Origin: Parelaphostrongylus tenuis
Taxonomy: Eukaryota; Nematoda; Chromadorea; Rhabditida; Metastrongylidae
NCBI GenBank assembly: GCA_019055375.1
Contig: JAHQIW010000630.1
Location: 1 to 64,000 of the forward strand
DNA length: 64,000 bases
Direction of reading: 5' to 3'
The notes under the pieces are model-generated. The model saw only the letters and a program-made list of their open reading frames with translations, had not been told where the DNA came from and ran no database searches. How positions within the stretch are numbered: position 1 is the stretch's first letter; each line of letters starts with the position of its first letter. This document shows positions 8,615 through 19,835 of the stretch, in pieces. The position numbers and the translations under genes were made by a program.

Positions 8615-11600
8615 ATGGTAAAGTTCTCAGCTCTTCTACTCGATATCGAGGGCACCACCACCAGCATTTCATTTGTGAAGGTCTGCTTACTAAAGTTAGC
8701 TATATCATCTGTATCTATAGATTTGAACATCTCATATTTGACAAGGATTTTTGACCAATCAAATTTAATTTTCAAGCGACTACTGTCGTAATACTTTCCT
8801 TTTTTTGACAATTATGTTTTATTGTGTGATTAAATATCAGCAATTAGTTAGCCAATCATTGAATTGATACGTTTTCAGACCCTTATTTTTATGGTTAATC
8901 GTATGAGTGAAAAGGAAAAATTTGAATCACGGGAAGCAATCAGTCAGAAAATCCTCTGGACAAACCATTCGACCATTTTTCATTCCTTTACGAACCGCTC
9001 TGTATGAAATTCTCCTATGTTGAACATGATGATGGTGATCGACCATGTAAAGCGATAACAAATCGTGCACAAATTGCGAGGAGGTTTGATGAGACTCAAA
9101 AGAAGGGCTCTGAAACCCCTAAATACAACGTTTTTCGATGAGTTGTTAGCAGTCTTTTGCAAGAAGGCGTGGAACCTTGTTACGAAATCTGTTTTCAAAA
9201 GATTTGATCCATGATAAACTAATCTAACAACTTAACCACTAAAATCGTTACGGTGACAGCTTCCATCATTTCGTTGTAAGCTTTGATGCAAAATGTCAAT
9301 ACAATAAGAGACAGATGCCACAAGTGCTATAAGGACGAGTATTCCGTGATTCTACTTGAAGATTCTTTGAATTAAGCTAGCGGTAGCTTAATGGACAGTG
9401 ATGTAAGCTATCAGGAAACAAGGTTTGACTTACCTCCTCCAACGCTTCGCAGCAAGTTAACATGGGAACTCCTCAGCTCGGTTATCGCGAAGATCACGAG
9501 GAGATTCGTCTCGCCCATCATCCAGCATTCTAACATTCATAAGGACGTCAGCCAAAAAAATACTCATGATCACTGAAGACTTTTCTTGAGTGTGAATGAG
9601 AGGAAACGGAAAGTGTTGAGATCCGCTCAATAAATTGTGATGTGGAGTCATGTAAAAAAAAAATTTGGTTTTTCGTATTGATTTGAAGCAAAGTTAGTGT
9701 ATCCATTACAGGACACGTTATTTCCGTACGCCTATAATGCAGTTGAAAGTTTCGTTCGTGAACATTTTGAAGAAGCAATGATGACGGAGATAATCGCCGA
9801 GATACGAGATGTCTCCGAACGAGAATCGAAGATAGATTCCAATATTAGGTATAGCTAGCTTACTGCGTTTCTTTGATTTGTTCACAAATTTTTATGATGA
9901 ACGTTTTCGATCCCAGGGTTACGTGACTGCGCATCTCCAGATTGTAATTGGACAATTGAACTTGATGACAGCACAGTTTTTTTTTTTTTGATGCAGTGCG
10001 ATGGAGAGATAAATAGTGTGCAGTAGTCCATTTAGCTGAAGTGTCAATTTATCGTGGAGTGACAAAGCTAGTTATCTTTGGCATCGTATCTTGAGCCTTT
10101 GATGAGGTTTATTATTGGCACCTATGAAGTGCAAGACACATGTTTCGGCCTTCCATCCTCGTCAGTTTCACGGTGCCTTTTCGTTCAATCAATTTCAATA
10201 CATTGCCAGATCATGTTGTTCTTGAGCGAGGTCTCAAACTAGTCGATTTAAACGTTTGTTAGGTATACTCACGTGAAGCCAGTACGCCATGTAATCGACA
10301 ATCAATCACACTCGACACTTTGGAAGTTTGCTACGGTGGTTTTTCCAGCGTATGTCGGCTGCAAAAAGTTTTTCGTCGATTCCTTTATGTAGGGGTAGAT
10401 CTCCGAGGAAGTGACTGAACGAAAAGGCACCGTGCAACTGACGAGCGTACAAGGCCGAAACACGTGTCTGGCACTGTGTAAGTATAACAGGCCTCATGAA
10501 AGGCTCAGAATACATTTTTGGATTATAATGTTCTTGAACGAAGTCTCAAAACAGTCGATTTCAGTGTTTGTACTAGTAGTCTTTTTGAGTCTCGTCTGCT
10601 CTACACTTGCCTCAAGGTGCTAATAAATGCGTCATGTTTTCTACATCTAGGTTAATATTAGAACATTCGTTTATCCAACGGCTCGAGTTCATGTTGATTA
10701 TATGTCGATCCTGTTTGTCGATCCTGCCATGAATTTGTTAAATCAAATGGCTCTGTATATCATTCGTTACAATTTGAAGTCAGTCTCAGCGGATGAGCTT
10801 CACGTTTACTTTGGAAAAATCCAAAGTTTATATGGTAAGGGCTGACAAGTCATTCTCGGCTGGCGATTCCACAAAAGCGCAAAGACATAAGGAATGATAG
10901 TAAAAGTAATGATCTTTATATCCATCGAGTGAACACAGTCACCACACTGGTCAGTTTTGGTGGAGAGAGGGATGATATGGACATTGTTGATGTTCGCTTC
11001 GTTGCTATACAGCCCATAGAGAAACTTGTATATTTAGAACCATAAGGAGTACTAAAGATGATTGCATTGCTGATGTAAGCCATAACGTCAGACATTGGAT
11101 TAATATTGACAAGAAGGTATTGATTATTATTCGTTTCATTTTGAAAACGTTATTACTATTAGTAGAAATTCTCTATAATTCAACTCATCAAGTATCCATA
11201 TATTTCTGCTTTCTTTCTTATTTTTCGTTATGGGGTGAATTCATTTATGAGGAGAACGTGTACTCCAAATCATGAGATGAGATGTTGAAACTGGTATAGT
11301 TCTTTTCTTGTTGGTTATCGTTTACATGAAAAGTTTTTGGAAAGAAAAATCTTGCATTGAAATCAGATCAACGGGCTAAGACAAAGATGTTTTTGCTTTA
11401 TGCATTTCCACTCTTTGTGGAATGAAGAGGATTTTGGTATCAGTTACATCATTTGTTGAACAAAATTTCCTTTCGGTCACTGCTATGAAAAAACTGCAAG
11501 GACTTATTTGGAACGAAGCGTACACGAAGGGAGAAGTCAAAGGACAGTGAGTTTTATTGTATTTTATTCAAATCTACATCCAATTCTAGCATCATCCATC

Positions 11601-14600
11601 ATAATTTCAATTTCGACATCAACGAAATTCAATATAAGGTGTTTAATAGACCTCTTCTTATAACCAAATACATGTCACGTCTCGAGAAAATATAACTACT
11701 TTCTGAATTCTCATGTGGATTGCTTATTTGCAATTAATAATAGTATAAACTGTATATGCGTCATGTAGAAAGTAGCTCGATGGTATAGATGCAGTTCATC
11801 AACAGTATGTGCTAATTTTATTCCACCCTAGGCTCCCTAAGCATCATATACCTCTGGGGTTAAAAATTTGGTATCAGACTTGTCTGAAAACAAATCACTT
11901 CCTTTGATCGGAGGGAAACGCTTCACCCGATTAGCTTAGGAATTAGAATTGGCCCAATTTGCACCCAACGGCATCCATGAAAAGACAATCTTCAAACAGC
12001 GGCCGATATCACACGCAAATGATCCGAAGGCCTTGATCGGTGATGGATGCGCTCAAGCGAGTCGAATGTAAGAGGTGCTGCGTCTTAGTAAACTAGTTGA
12101 CTGCTCATGTGGATTTTAGAACAACTCAAGTCATTCATACCAGCGAATAGTTGAGTTTCTGGACCCTAACACAATTGCATTCGCATATATCGTGGTATAC
12201 CATTTTATGGACTGGTTTCTGAAGCCTCGTTCTGGAATTCCAAAATATTCGATAGATTTGTCTGAAGCGTTTTCGAGGTCTTATATGGCCAGTGATCCAC
12301 GTACGGTTCGGTGGCATGGCCATCATCAGATATTGAAGTTGTTAAAACGAGATTTTAGAAAATAGTCGATAAAGTGGCAAGGTCTATATGATTAAAAGCC
12401 GCAAGCCATCGACTGAGGCAACATTTTATGTTGTCTGGTCTTAACATTCTTTGGTCTCCCTAGCCGTAATATAAGGCCATGGATGTGAAAACGGCGATGC
12501 CGCCTAGTCGTACGTGAGCCACTGACCGTTTCAGATTTTGGGAAGGAGACAAATCTATCAAATTATCACAGTCTGGTGGTCATCCATCCTGTATGATAGC
12601 CCATATAGTGACCGTGCGTTCTGTAGATGTTGGATCAGCTTATTTATTGCAAGACAAACTTTGAATTTAATGAAAATTATGGCCAACTATCACAAGGTTT
12701 TCGTGGTTAATACCTAGCATACCGGCCAACTACAGGTTCGCAATGAAATTAATATTTATTTAGCAATCCAGAATCTTTGAAACAGTGGAAAATTTTTTGG
12801 GATCAACAATTATCGTTTTGTTTAACGGTTTTCGAAATAGGAATGAGCTCAATGAATGGTTGATGGGTCTGAAAATGATTTTAAAGAACCATAATTATTC
12901 TGTGCACAAATACTAGCGTGTCCGTATGGCACGCTATGTGTCAAATGAAAGCCAGCGTTCAAAATTAAAGTTTAGTTATGTTTAATGTTTTGAATTATTT
13001 ATTCACGTGTCTAAAGCAAGTGTCGATCGATCTAACATAGATGACCCTCTCCAGTTTTCCTCCTTCCTCATTTACGAATATTTCACTGAGCATCTTTGCA
13101 CAAGCGATACTCATAAGTCAAGATTTTTGTATCGGTCTTCATCACTGTATGGCAAAGCCACCAGTCAGTTTTTTTCTCGATTTACTTCAAAAATCTGAGA
13201 CCGTTCATTTTGAAATGTTTTCCCAGGGTTACGGTATACTCGACATTACTGACGGTCGAGGCTACAAATCATTAATGGCCCATCCAGTTCATTAAACTAC
13301 GTTGAATAGTGTTAACTGCACTCAAATCGTGCTTCCAAGATATTCTGATGCCCGCAATGAAGTAATGAAGAACTTCAAGAACTAAAAGTTGAATTATGTA
13401 TATGGCAAAGTTCTCACTATCTGACCGCTTTTTAGCGATGATATGATGTTACATGTATGCCCAATGATGTTGGATGATGCGCAAACTTGACGTCAGGGGG
13501 ACTCGAACCCACACCTCACCCATACTAAGGACGCGTGCTTTGACCAATTGAACTACCGACGCCGGTTTTGAAGTATAAACCAGAATCTTGCTATCAACTG
13601 TCTTTTTTTTTCAAAATCTAGCGAATTTGTGTGATCCCTCCGTTGTCATTCTACATGTTATTTCGAGCTTGTAGTAATTTCTAGTTTCTAACCTGACAAT
13701 TAGTACTAGGACGCTATAATGTAGGACCAGTGTTCTCTGCGTGGAGTTAAAGTGTAATAGATTCTTTTTGTAATTAGTCTTTGATTCCTTTCCGTTTTAT
13801 AGCTCAGATCTTCAAGCCTATCCCCTACGCTGGACAAGAATTTTTCATAAAGAGTGTCAGTTATCATTCGAAAGCTTAAATCTCAAGCTATCGCTATACG
13901 TAGCCGGTTTTTTGAAGAGACCCTTTTATAACAGTGTAAAATTCTAAATAAAATTATGTTCATATCGGCCGCGCATTTCAACTATTACTTCGCTGGTAGC
14001 ACGAAAAGCGCATGAACGCGTAGAAAAAATCTTCTAGTATCGGAGTCAGACGTTTAATCTAGAGTTTCTTCTAAAGCGGAGAAAAAGTTCCCTAATCAAA
14101 TGCACTTGGGCGCCAAAGAACGATTGCTCGAGTGCGTGAATCAGTCATATTTCCTGCGGTCTTTTCAGATTATAAGTACAACGTTTGAATCGGTGAATTT
14201 TATGCTTTCGAATGATCACTTATAGTCCAAAGAAAGAGCTCTGCATTGCGATAAATATGCTCGTGTGAAACACAATTATTTTCCTTTTATTGAAGCGTTA
14301 TAAAAGGTTCTTTTCAATATCGCGCAAGTACAGCACTGGCTTGATGTTTGAACTTTCGAATGATTACTAACTCTCTTTGTGAAGACTTCTTGTGCAGAAC
14401 TAGAGAGAGACTTGAAAATCTGTGATACCAACCGGAAAGGTACCCAGTCTTTTTCAAATCTAAGATTATTTTTGAAATTGAACCAGAGTGAGAACGTATA
14501 TTTTTTCTGTGAACAATGTAGTTTCCAAGTCAGTGCAGGTCTGAATTATCGTCATGATAACTAGCAATCGATTTAATTTCTATCAGATTTGTCAAGGCTA

Positions 14601-15723
14601 GAATCTATTGAAGCTACTGTTTTCTTCTGAAATTTCAATGACATTTGTCCTGATGTGCACGAGCTCTGCAGTTTTCAATAAAAATAGAAATATGTTCAGT
14701 ATCTATCCAGATGTACTTCCGGTACTTCAGTCACTGTCTGTGCCGATTTATGTCTATTCCTCAGGATCAGTGCTTGCACAGAAAACTACTATTTGGTAAT
14801 TCAGTGGTCGGAGATGTTACGAAAGTAAGCGTTCTGTTATTTGATTTGATGACAACCCCACTTTATGTTTGATGCTAACTAGTCTCTACTATGTTTTAGA
14901 ACCTATCTGGTTATTTTGATACAAATATCGGCCTCAAAGGAGAATCGAAATCATACGAGAAAATCTGCAAACAAATCAGTGCGAATCCATCTGATTTACT
15001 TTTTCTCACCGATGTCGAAGCAGGTATGATAATTAGGCAAAGAAATCCATACTCCATAATTTCAAGGCGGTTTGTCCTCGCATTACTGAGGCTATGGTGC
15101 GAAGTAGCGATACAAGGACGAATTTAAGTTGTCAGTGTGGACAAGCATAACCCCTTGTGGGAGGACATTTTGACACCCTTGTTACTAAATCCCTTCCAGG
15201 GCGATAGCAATCGTTCATAAAGGTGTAATTCTTGGGAAAATATTTGTTAAACTCTATATTATCTCCTAATAAGATAAGGAGCACTCAGCGTCGAACACTT
15301 CTCCGCGATGCGTCGTGCATCCGACTTCATTGAATTATCTTCGGAAGTGATTGAATAATCCGGGCTATGTAGTGGCTTTTGATGTATTAAGTCAGTATTC
15401 ATCTTTGTAGAAAAATTCGGCGCTAATATGCGTTTGAAAGGATAATTTAGTTAGCCTGGGGATGGGTTTCAAATGACTACCTTTCGTGTCTCACAGCGCA
15501 CCTCTGAGTTACGTTACATACGCCCTTCAAACTTTAACGGAATAAGGAACTTTTCCTTTCACAGTTCAAAAAGAATCGCCTTAATTTTGTCATCTCAGAA
15601 GCCAGGGCTGCTAGTGATGCTGGTGTTCAAGCTATATTGGTTGTTCGAGACGGTAATACTCCGTTATCTGTGGAGGCTAAGCAGGATTTTCCCGTTATTC
15701 ATTCGTTAGAAGAAATAGCTTGA
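8615..15723 (+). CDS. ENOPH1: Enolase-phosphatase E1 (methionine salvage)
   Basis: Bifunctional HAD-family enzyme that enolises and dephosphorylates 2,3-diketo-5-methylthiopentyl-1-phosphate to the acireductone in methionine salvage. Model: exons 8615-8680, 9712-9848, 10662-10834, 11444-11546, 14700-14824, 14900-15023 and 15599-15723, with all phases compatible. HAD motif I is LLLDIEGTTTS (Asp10, Glu12). The next exon starts DTLFPYAYNAVESF. The lid region has KKLQGLIW and KGEVKG. Motif II is YVYSSGSVLAQK, the conserved Lys lies in KGESKSYEK, and motif IV is LLFLTDVEAEA. The product is 283 residues against roughly 260 usual. The excess of about 28 falls at the exon 3/4 junction, where boundaries are uncertain; ending exon 3 near 10782 and starting exon 4 at 11476 gives 255. 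A run of four A (14782-14785) has one base too many: the frame stops at TGG TAA, but dropping one A restores LLFGNSVVGD. It is either a sequencing error or a lesion. Introns hold foldback and SINE repeats. The identification is firm; internal boundaries are less so. Confidence 0.88.
10129..10171 (-). ncRNA. Type I hammerhead ribozyme motif, core intact (GUC)
   Basis: Minus strand: GTGAAA, CTGACGA, stem II GGATGGAAGGCC, GAA, ACATGTGT and C, then TTGCAC. Stem I has five of six pairs. All conserved core bases and the preferred GUC cleavage triplet are present. Stem II is only two firm pairs. Confidence 0.7.
10432..10474 (+). ncRNA. Type I hammerhead ribozyme motif, core intact (GUC), in the intron sense strand
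   Basis: GTGCAA (10432-10437) pairs with TGGCAC (10469-10474), five of six positions. CTGACGA is at 10438-10444, GAA at 10457-10459, ACACGTGT at 10460-10467 and C at 10468. Stem II (10445-10456) is weak. It is transcribed in the sense direction with the host gene, so it could act on the pre-mRNA intron; that is inference. Confidence 0.65.
11815..12085 (+). mobile_element. Decayed SINE (family G) in an intron
   Basis: CCTCTGGGGTTAAAAATTTG and CAGACTTGTCTG match the body of the well-preserved copy at 39746-40043 with many substitutions. The tRNA-like head is not recognisable. Confidence 0.45.
12470..12545 (+). repeat. Decayed foldback C fragment
   Basis: GGCGATGCCGCC and GTGAGCCACTGACC correspond to the stem II and stem I region of the C family ribozyme arm, but the catalytic segments are lost. 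Confidence 0.3.
13440..13565 (-). mobile_element. Family T SINE with tRNA-Thr(AGT)-like head
   Basis: The minus strand opens with GCGTCGG, which pairs over seven positions with CTGACGT (two wobbles). A five-pair anticodon stem CGTCC/GGGTG encloses TTAGTAT (anticodon AGT), and the T arm has GGGTTCGAGTCC. The D arm and T stem have mismatches, and the 3' side runs into the family T body, so it is read as a SINE head rather than a working tRNA gene. Confidence 0.55.
13850..14400. repeat. Dispersed 150-170-bp repeat, degenerate copies
   Basis: Contains ATTCGAAAGCTTAAAT, GTGTGAAACACAATTATTTT and CTTTCGAATGATTACTAA, the hallmark words of the repeat described at 22715, 24600, 29000, 41690 and 62570. 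It lies inside the long enolase-phosphatase intron. Confidence 0.4.
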
Positions 15724-15920
15724 GTGCAAGTAATTTAGAACTAACATTGACTAGTATTTTTTTTGTGTTTTTTTTTGCTGTTTCATTTTTTTTTCCTTTT
15801 CGCAATGACTGTTATTGTGAAAGATTGATTGCGTCACATATCACATAGCACCTCATGGTACTTATTAGCTCAATGATTACATTTTTTATTGTGGTTTTGT
15901 AAAGGTATCAAAATGTTTAC

Positions 15921-15941
15921 TTTATTACGTTTAGTAATAAA
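15921..15941. terminator. Overlapping poly(A) signals of convergent genes
   Basis: AATAAA on the plus strand (15936-15941) lies 213 bases after the enolase-phosphatase stop. TTTATT (15921-15926) is AATAAA on the minus strand, about 20 bases after the stop of the facing gene. The two 3' ends therefore probably overlap. Confidence 0.6.
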
Positions 15942-15943
15942 AT

Positions 15944-16411
15944 TTATTCAAATTGTTCATGACAAATATCTGCAAATTCAGGAGCTCGTAAAACTGACTT
16001 AATCATCTTTTTAAGAATAGGATATCGTGGAATAATTGGATAAAATCGAGACGCATCGTATTTGTCACTTAGGTCCTAAAATACGGCTCAATACAGAAAT
16101 GCGATCCAATGAGGGGCATTTATGTCTCGCACTGTAAGCATATGATATGATATATCAAAAGAATCAGAGACGGGGGTACGAAGGGGAGCGGTAGTGATTC
16201 GTGATTTAGGACTTTGTGAAGCAAAATGCTGTTTCGGCCCTCTCCCCCAAAATTCTCAGGCATTCAATCAGCAAACACCTATTCTCTTTTCTGATAATTG
16301 TTTCAAACATTACCTTGACAATCTTTCTAAGACCTTGATACTTCTTTATCAATTTATACAGTTGTGCATACGAGTTTTCGCAATCCTTTTGTAGTTCTTC
16401 CGTTTTTCGAC
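15944..16411 (-). CDS. Unrecognised helical protein, two 3'-terminal exons
   Basis: Exon 16411-16314 follows TTTTAAG and ends before GTAATG. It encodes a charged helix containing KTEELQKDC and YKLIKKYQGLRKIVK. The terminal exon 16075-15944 follows TATTTTAG and encodes DLSDKYDASRFYPIIPRYP, then KKMIKSVLRAPEFADIC, ending HEQFE. Phases agree (0/0) and a minus-strand AATAAA follows. The first exon needs an upstream exon ending in phase 1, so the 5' part is missing. It could be the 3' end of the gene at 17876-19835, but the phases do not join directly. The sequence looks coiled-coil; no family was recognised. Confidence 0.6.
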
Positions 16412-16499
16412 CTTAAAATATTATCATATAACAGGTATTTTTTCAGTAATCGTAGGAAAAGGTACAAAATAAGTCTAAAGTGAAGTGAATGTAACGAAA

Positions 16500-16580
16500 G
16501 GTCAGACCTTTTATGGAGTCATAAAGGCTTTGATCAAGTCGAGTGTCGACGTTTCGACCAATTGTCGCGCTTAAAAGCGC
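16500..16580 (-). repeat. Foldback/hammerhead-like remnant
   Basis: On the minus strand, GGTCGAAACGTCGACACTCG resembles the GAAACGTC half of family D ribozymes, with a GAC/GTC stem II just before it. The CTGANGA element is not recognisable. Confidence 0.3.
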
Positions 16581-17324
16581 CCCAATTCCCGCTGTTGAAG
16601 GTGGTGGGATGGTTTTCTTCGAACAATTCAGCGATCCTGAATGCTATCGAGTACATAAAAAGAGTCTCATTTTCGTCATTATTGTTATTATTATTGTCTT
16701 CATTGTCACTGTTTTTACCACTTGATCATTATCAAGTGATCAATCAACAATAGCGTTCCTACCCTATTCACTCCTTGCAGCTTACATGCAGAACGCCTTA
16801 GTTTGGTTTTTTTTTTCCAAGATCACAAGGAGAATTGACTTGACCAACATTCAACGGCATTCACGAAGGAAACGAAATACTCAAGTAGCAGTTGGAACCA
16901 CGCGAAATGAACGGGGGTTTTTTGTGGATGACAAGTGCAAGAAAGTTCTGTGATCTCCGTAGTAAATGTGATATTGGGCATATAAATGAATAAATCAATA
17001 ATAATAGGGGATTAGTCATGGCGAGCGAACTGGTAGTGATCCTGCTCATTATGCGACCAGCCCAAACCACGTAGGCGTTAATGCGACGCTGTACCGGGCC
17101 TCCGGAGCTGGAAATTATATCAGATCTTTCGGAAGGATAGCGGCACTGACATGATTCATTGATAGGCTGTCCAATTCATTAAGCCATTCGCACAACCAAC
17201 TATCCTTGAGATGCTGCGATTGAAGTCCATACATGGCACCTCACCCAAGGTTAACTCGGAGCTGATGACTTTATTCCACATTGTCATTCGTTGGTGTCCC
17301 ATTGTTGTCGGTGTAATAATAGAC

Positions 17325-17815
17325 GACATCATATCGTCGATTCCTTTACTGAGGAGTATGGCCTCAAGGGATCGGCTGAACCGAGGATGGTGCTACTGAT
17401 TTCCTAGAGGGAAGAAACAGGCGCTTGTTCAGCACTTAGACCTTAATGGCTCAAAACATGTCATTCTCTTATCACATTATTATTGTTTGGGACAGGTCTA
17501 TAAAAAAACAATTGAAAGGAGACGTATGATTCATTTCAAAAGCCACAAGCTCGACTGCCGGCCACTACAATGTCAGGTAATTCCATCACTTGACTTCCAG
17601 TGATTCCTTGCTCGACGTCAATTCCTTCACAAAGGAGTGTAGCCTCAAGGGATCGGCTGAACCGAAGACGGTGCTATTGATGAGTCACGGTAAGAGGAAA
17701 CAGGCGCCTATATATAGTACTTAGACCATATGGCTCAGAGCATGTCAAATCTTCATCAGAATATTATTGTTTGAACAAGTTCTATGAAAAAGCGCTCGAA
17801 TAGCGAAACAATATC
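17325..17815 (+). repeat. Tandem direct repeat of about 290-bp period
   Basis: CCTCAAGGGATCGGCTGAACCG occurs at about 17361 and 17652. The similarity continues through GAAACAGGCGC, ACTTAGACC, GGCTCA and ATTATTGTTTG in both units. The units have diverged by substitutions and small indels. No open frame is conserved between them. Confidence 0.7.
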
Positions 17816-17875
17816 ACATGTATAACTTATGACATTTGGACTTAGTGATAGTAATGATGCATCATACTGTATTAT

Positions 17876-19835
17876 TTAATTTTGCACTAAAAACTCTTGA
17901 ATATATGCTGTGGTTCCTTCGGAACTCTGCGAGTATCTCGTTTTCCTTTCCGTTTTCGTTGAAAATAGATATACTTAATCAGTAAGCATACCTGACAACG
18001 TAATCGTTGGGTTCTTCATTGCCATCCTGTTTAGGTATATCGAGCAGTTTCCAGTACTGTTTCTCTATAATGATTACCTAAATATGTCCAATTTTCCTAT
18101 CACTGATCAGTGAATTTCGTTTCCTAGTGATTAAAATTTATACTTTATTGGTCAATATTTCATTGTATTCCAATAATGCATTGCATATTGTAAATCTGCT
18201 TGCAGTTATTATTGATTCAACGTTATTGTATGATTCCTATTTACAATTATTTAAGTTTATTATGACTTATATGACTGAGAAAAACAATTGCTTTAATATT
18301 ACGTATCTATTATTCATATTCAATGTGATTTTGTATCTTTGAATGTGTTTGAATAAAGAGATTATTGCTAATTTTACTGTGTATGTAATCTTTCTGCTGT
18401 GTTTTTTCTAAGATCAAAACATTTTTCTATTCTCACCTACAGTATTCGTCGGAATTTTTTAAATTGAAAAAACTGTTACAGTACTCACATCTCGAACGCT
18501 TTGTTGTAGTTTCATATATCGCGTGATTGGATTTGCATCTTTCGACTTCAAATAATCCTCTTGCAACTGTTTCAAAGCATTTTTTAACGTTCTGAAATGC
18601 TATGTCGTTAGAACTTATCTATGGGTGCGTTAAGCGCACTGAATCAAGATGACTCGAAATACACATAGGCTCACTAGTTTGATCCTTTGATCTCTCCAAC
18701 ACCTTAAAAAATGGTACTAACCATATCCAGACGGATACAAGCACTGAACTAAGGCATGGGTAGATCCTCTCAAATTATTGAAAACATCAATTGGGCATTT
18801 AATACTTTTACGATAATAGAAATGAAGTTGAGTGCATAGCGCATCTCTGTGGAAATTATCAACACTGAGCGCCTCATTTTCATTGTACTTTTATTATGCT
18901 TCTGCTCCTCCAAACAGTTTTGCTTCGAATATGAAAATTATGGGCTGGAAATGGCGTCGTGTAGAATGAGCGACTTGATTTCGTTGTTCTTGACATAGTA
19001 ATTCAAGATATGGCTACCTACAATGTTGATATCGTTCGAATAATTCACTGCTTTCTTGATAAGCAGACAACAAGTTGATAATAAGTTTCAAATGCAATAG
19101 TGACTGACGTGGCTGCTGTACCGTCTTCTTCAGAGTCGTTTTGTTCTTTTAAGTCTTCCAATTACTTGTTGGAGACCATCCGCACCGTCATGTATGGAAT
19201 AAGATTTAAGGACTTTTAGAAATTAGTGCCCTTATTCTATGCATGACTCTTTGCGGCTGGTATGCAATCAGTGAATGGAAGATTCAAAGAAAACAAAACG
19301 ACTCTGAAAAAACAATGCCGCCGAAACGTCAGCCACTATCATATATGGTAAATACCATTATAATAATGCCTCGTGTCTATTCATCAAGAAATCAGTCCTT
19401 GACACGAAATTTTTATTCAAGTTGTATTCGTCGAAATGCCATTGTGTTCGATTGAGTGCTTTTTAGATCTACAAAAGCTTCAACTTCTCTTCTTGGTTTT
19501 TCTTGAAAAAAACTTCGTCGTGAAAACAATAATAGTGAGAATTTCGTAATAAATGGGTATTAAAAAGTTACCTGTATGGTTCCAGTATGCGTTGTCGTGT
19601 CCGAAGTAGTTTGTACACGGTATTGATCAGATTATCTCTGCCCGACCCTTGTGGGAATACCGTATAAACAACATTTTTATGACTCTTAGGTTTTAAAAAA
19701 TTACTTAGCAGATAATAATTTTCTTGACTTTCAATATTGATTCGTCAGTTACCTAGGTGAAAACTGAACTAGTAAGAATGTCAAATTAGTAAGACTTAGT
19801 CGATGATTTCTCTTGATTACAAGAACACTATCCAT
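17876..19835 (-). CDS. Unrecognised 150-residue helical protein, five-exon model
   Basis: Exons: 19835-19753 (ATG), 19682-19572, 18591-18489, 18077-17992 and 17945-17876 (stop). All five phases agree, and most sites are strong: TTTCAG before exon 3, then GTAACT, GTGAGT and GTATGC donors. The product contains YTVFPQGSGRDN, a long helix with YKLLRTRQRILEPYR and LKNALKQLQEDYLKSKDAN, and EKQYWKLLDIPKQ. It is probably coiled-coil. The first and last exons are the least certain: the ATG exon has weak coding character and the last acceptor (GGAAAG) is poor. If the last exon is wrong, the gene may continue into the exons at 16411-15944. A foldback element sits in intron 2. Confidence 0.5.
19095..19350. 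mobile_element. Foldback element D2 in an intron
   Basis: TTCTTCAGAGTCGTTTTGTT (19126-19145) is inverted at AACAAAACGACTCTGAA (about 19292-19308). TGACGTGGCTG is inverted at CGTCAGCCAC. The plus-strand arm keeps CTGAAAA and GAAACGTC with a GUC site; the left arm keeps CTGAAGA but has lost GAAAC. Neither is a complete ribozyme. Confidence 0.6.

Larger units (their letters stand above)
10080..10570. mobile_element. Foldback element B3 inside enolase-phosphatase intron 2
   Basis: Inverted arms: CACGGTGCCTTTTCGTTCA at about 10170 against TGAACGAAAAGGCACCG at about 10416, and TTGAGCCTTTGATGAGG against CCTCATGAAAGGCTCAGA. Internally, GTTCTTGAGCGAGGTCTCAA also recurs in direct orientation at the right edge. 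Both hammerhead motifs are preserved, one per strand. Confidence 0.8.

Noticed and set aside
13500..13565. tRNA-Thr gene on the minus strand
   Set aside because: The acceptor and anticodon arms pair, but the D arm and T stem are imperfect, and the sequence continues into the family T SINE body shared by six copies.
16861..17070. Minus-strand frame starting VWAGRIMSR, resembling the RTE WAGHIMR motif
   Set aside because: Similarity stops after about eight residues and nothing before or after fits an RTE ORF.
18127..18342. 71-codon hydrophobic plus-strand frame followed by AATAAA
   Set aside because: Very AT-rich, lies in an intron of the minus-strand gene, and its composition is explained by base bias.
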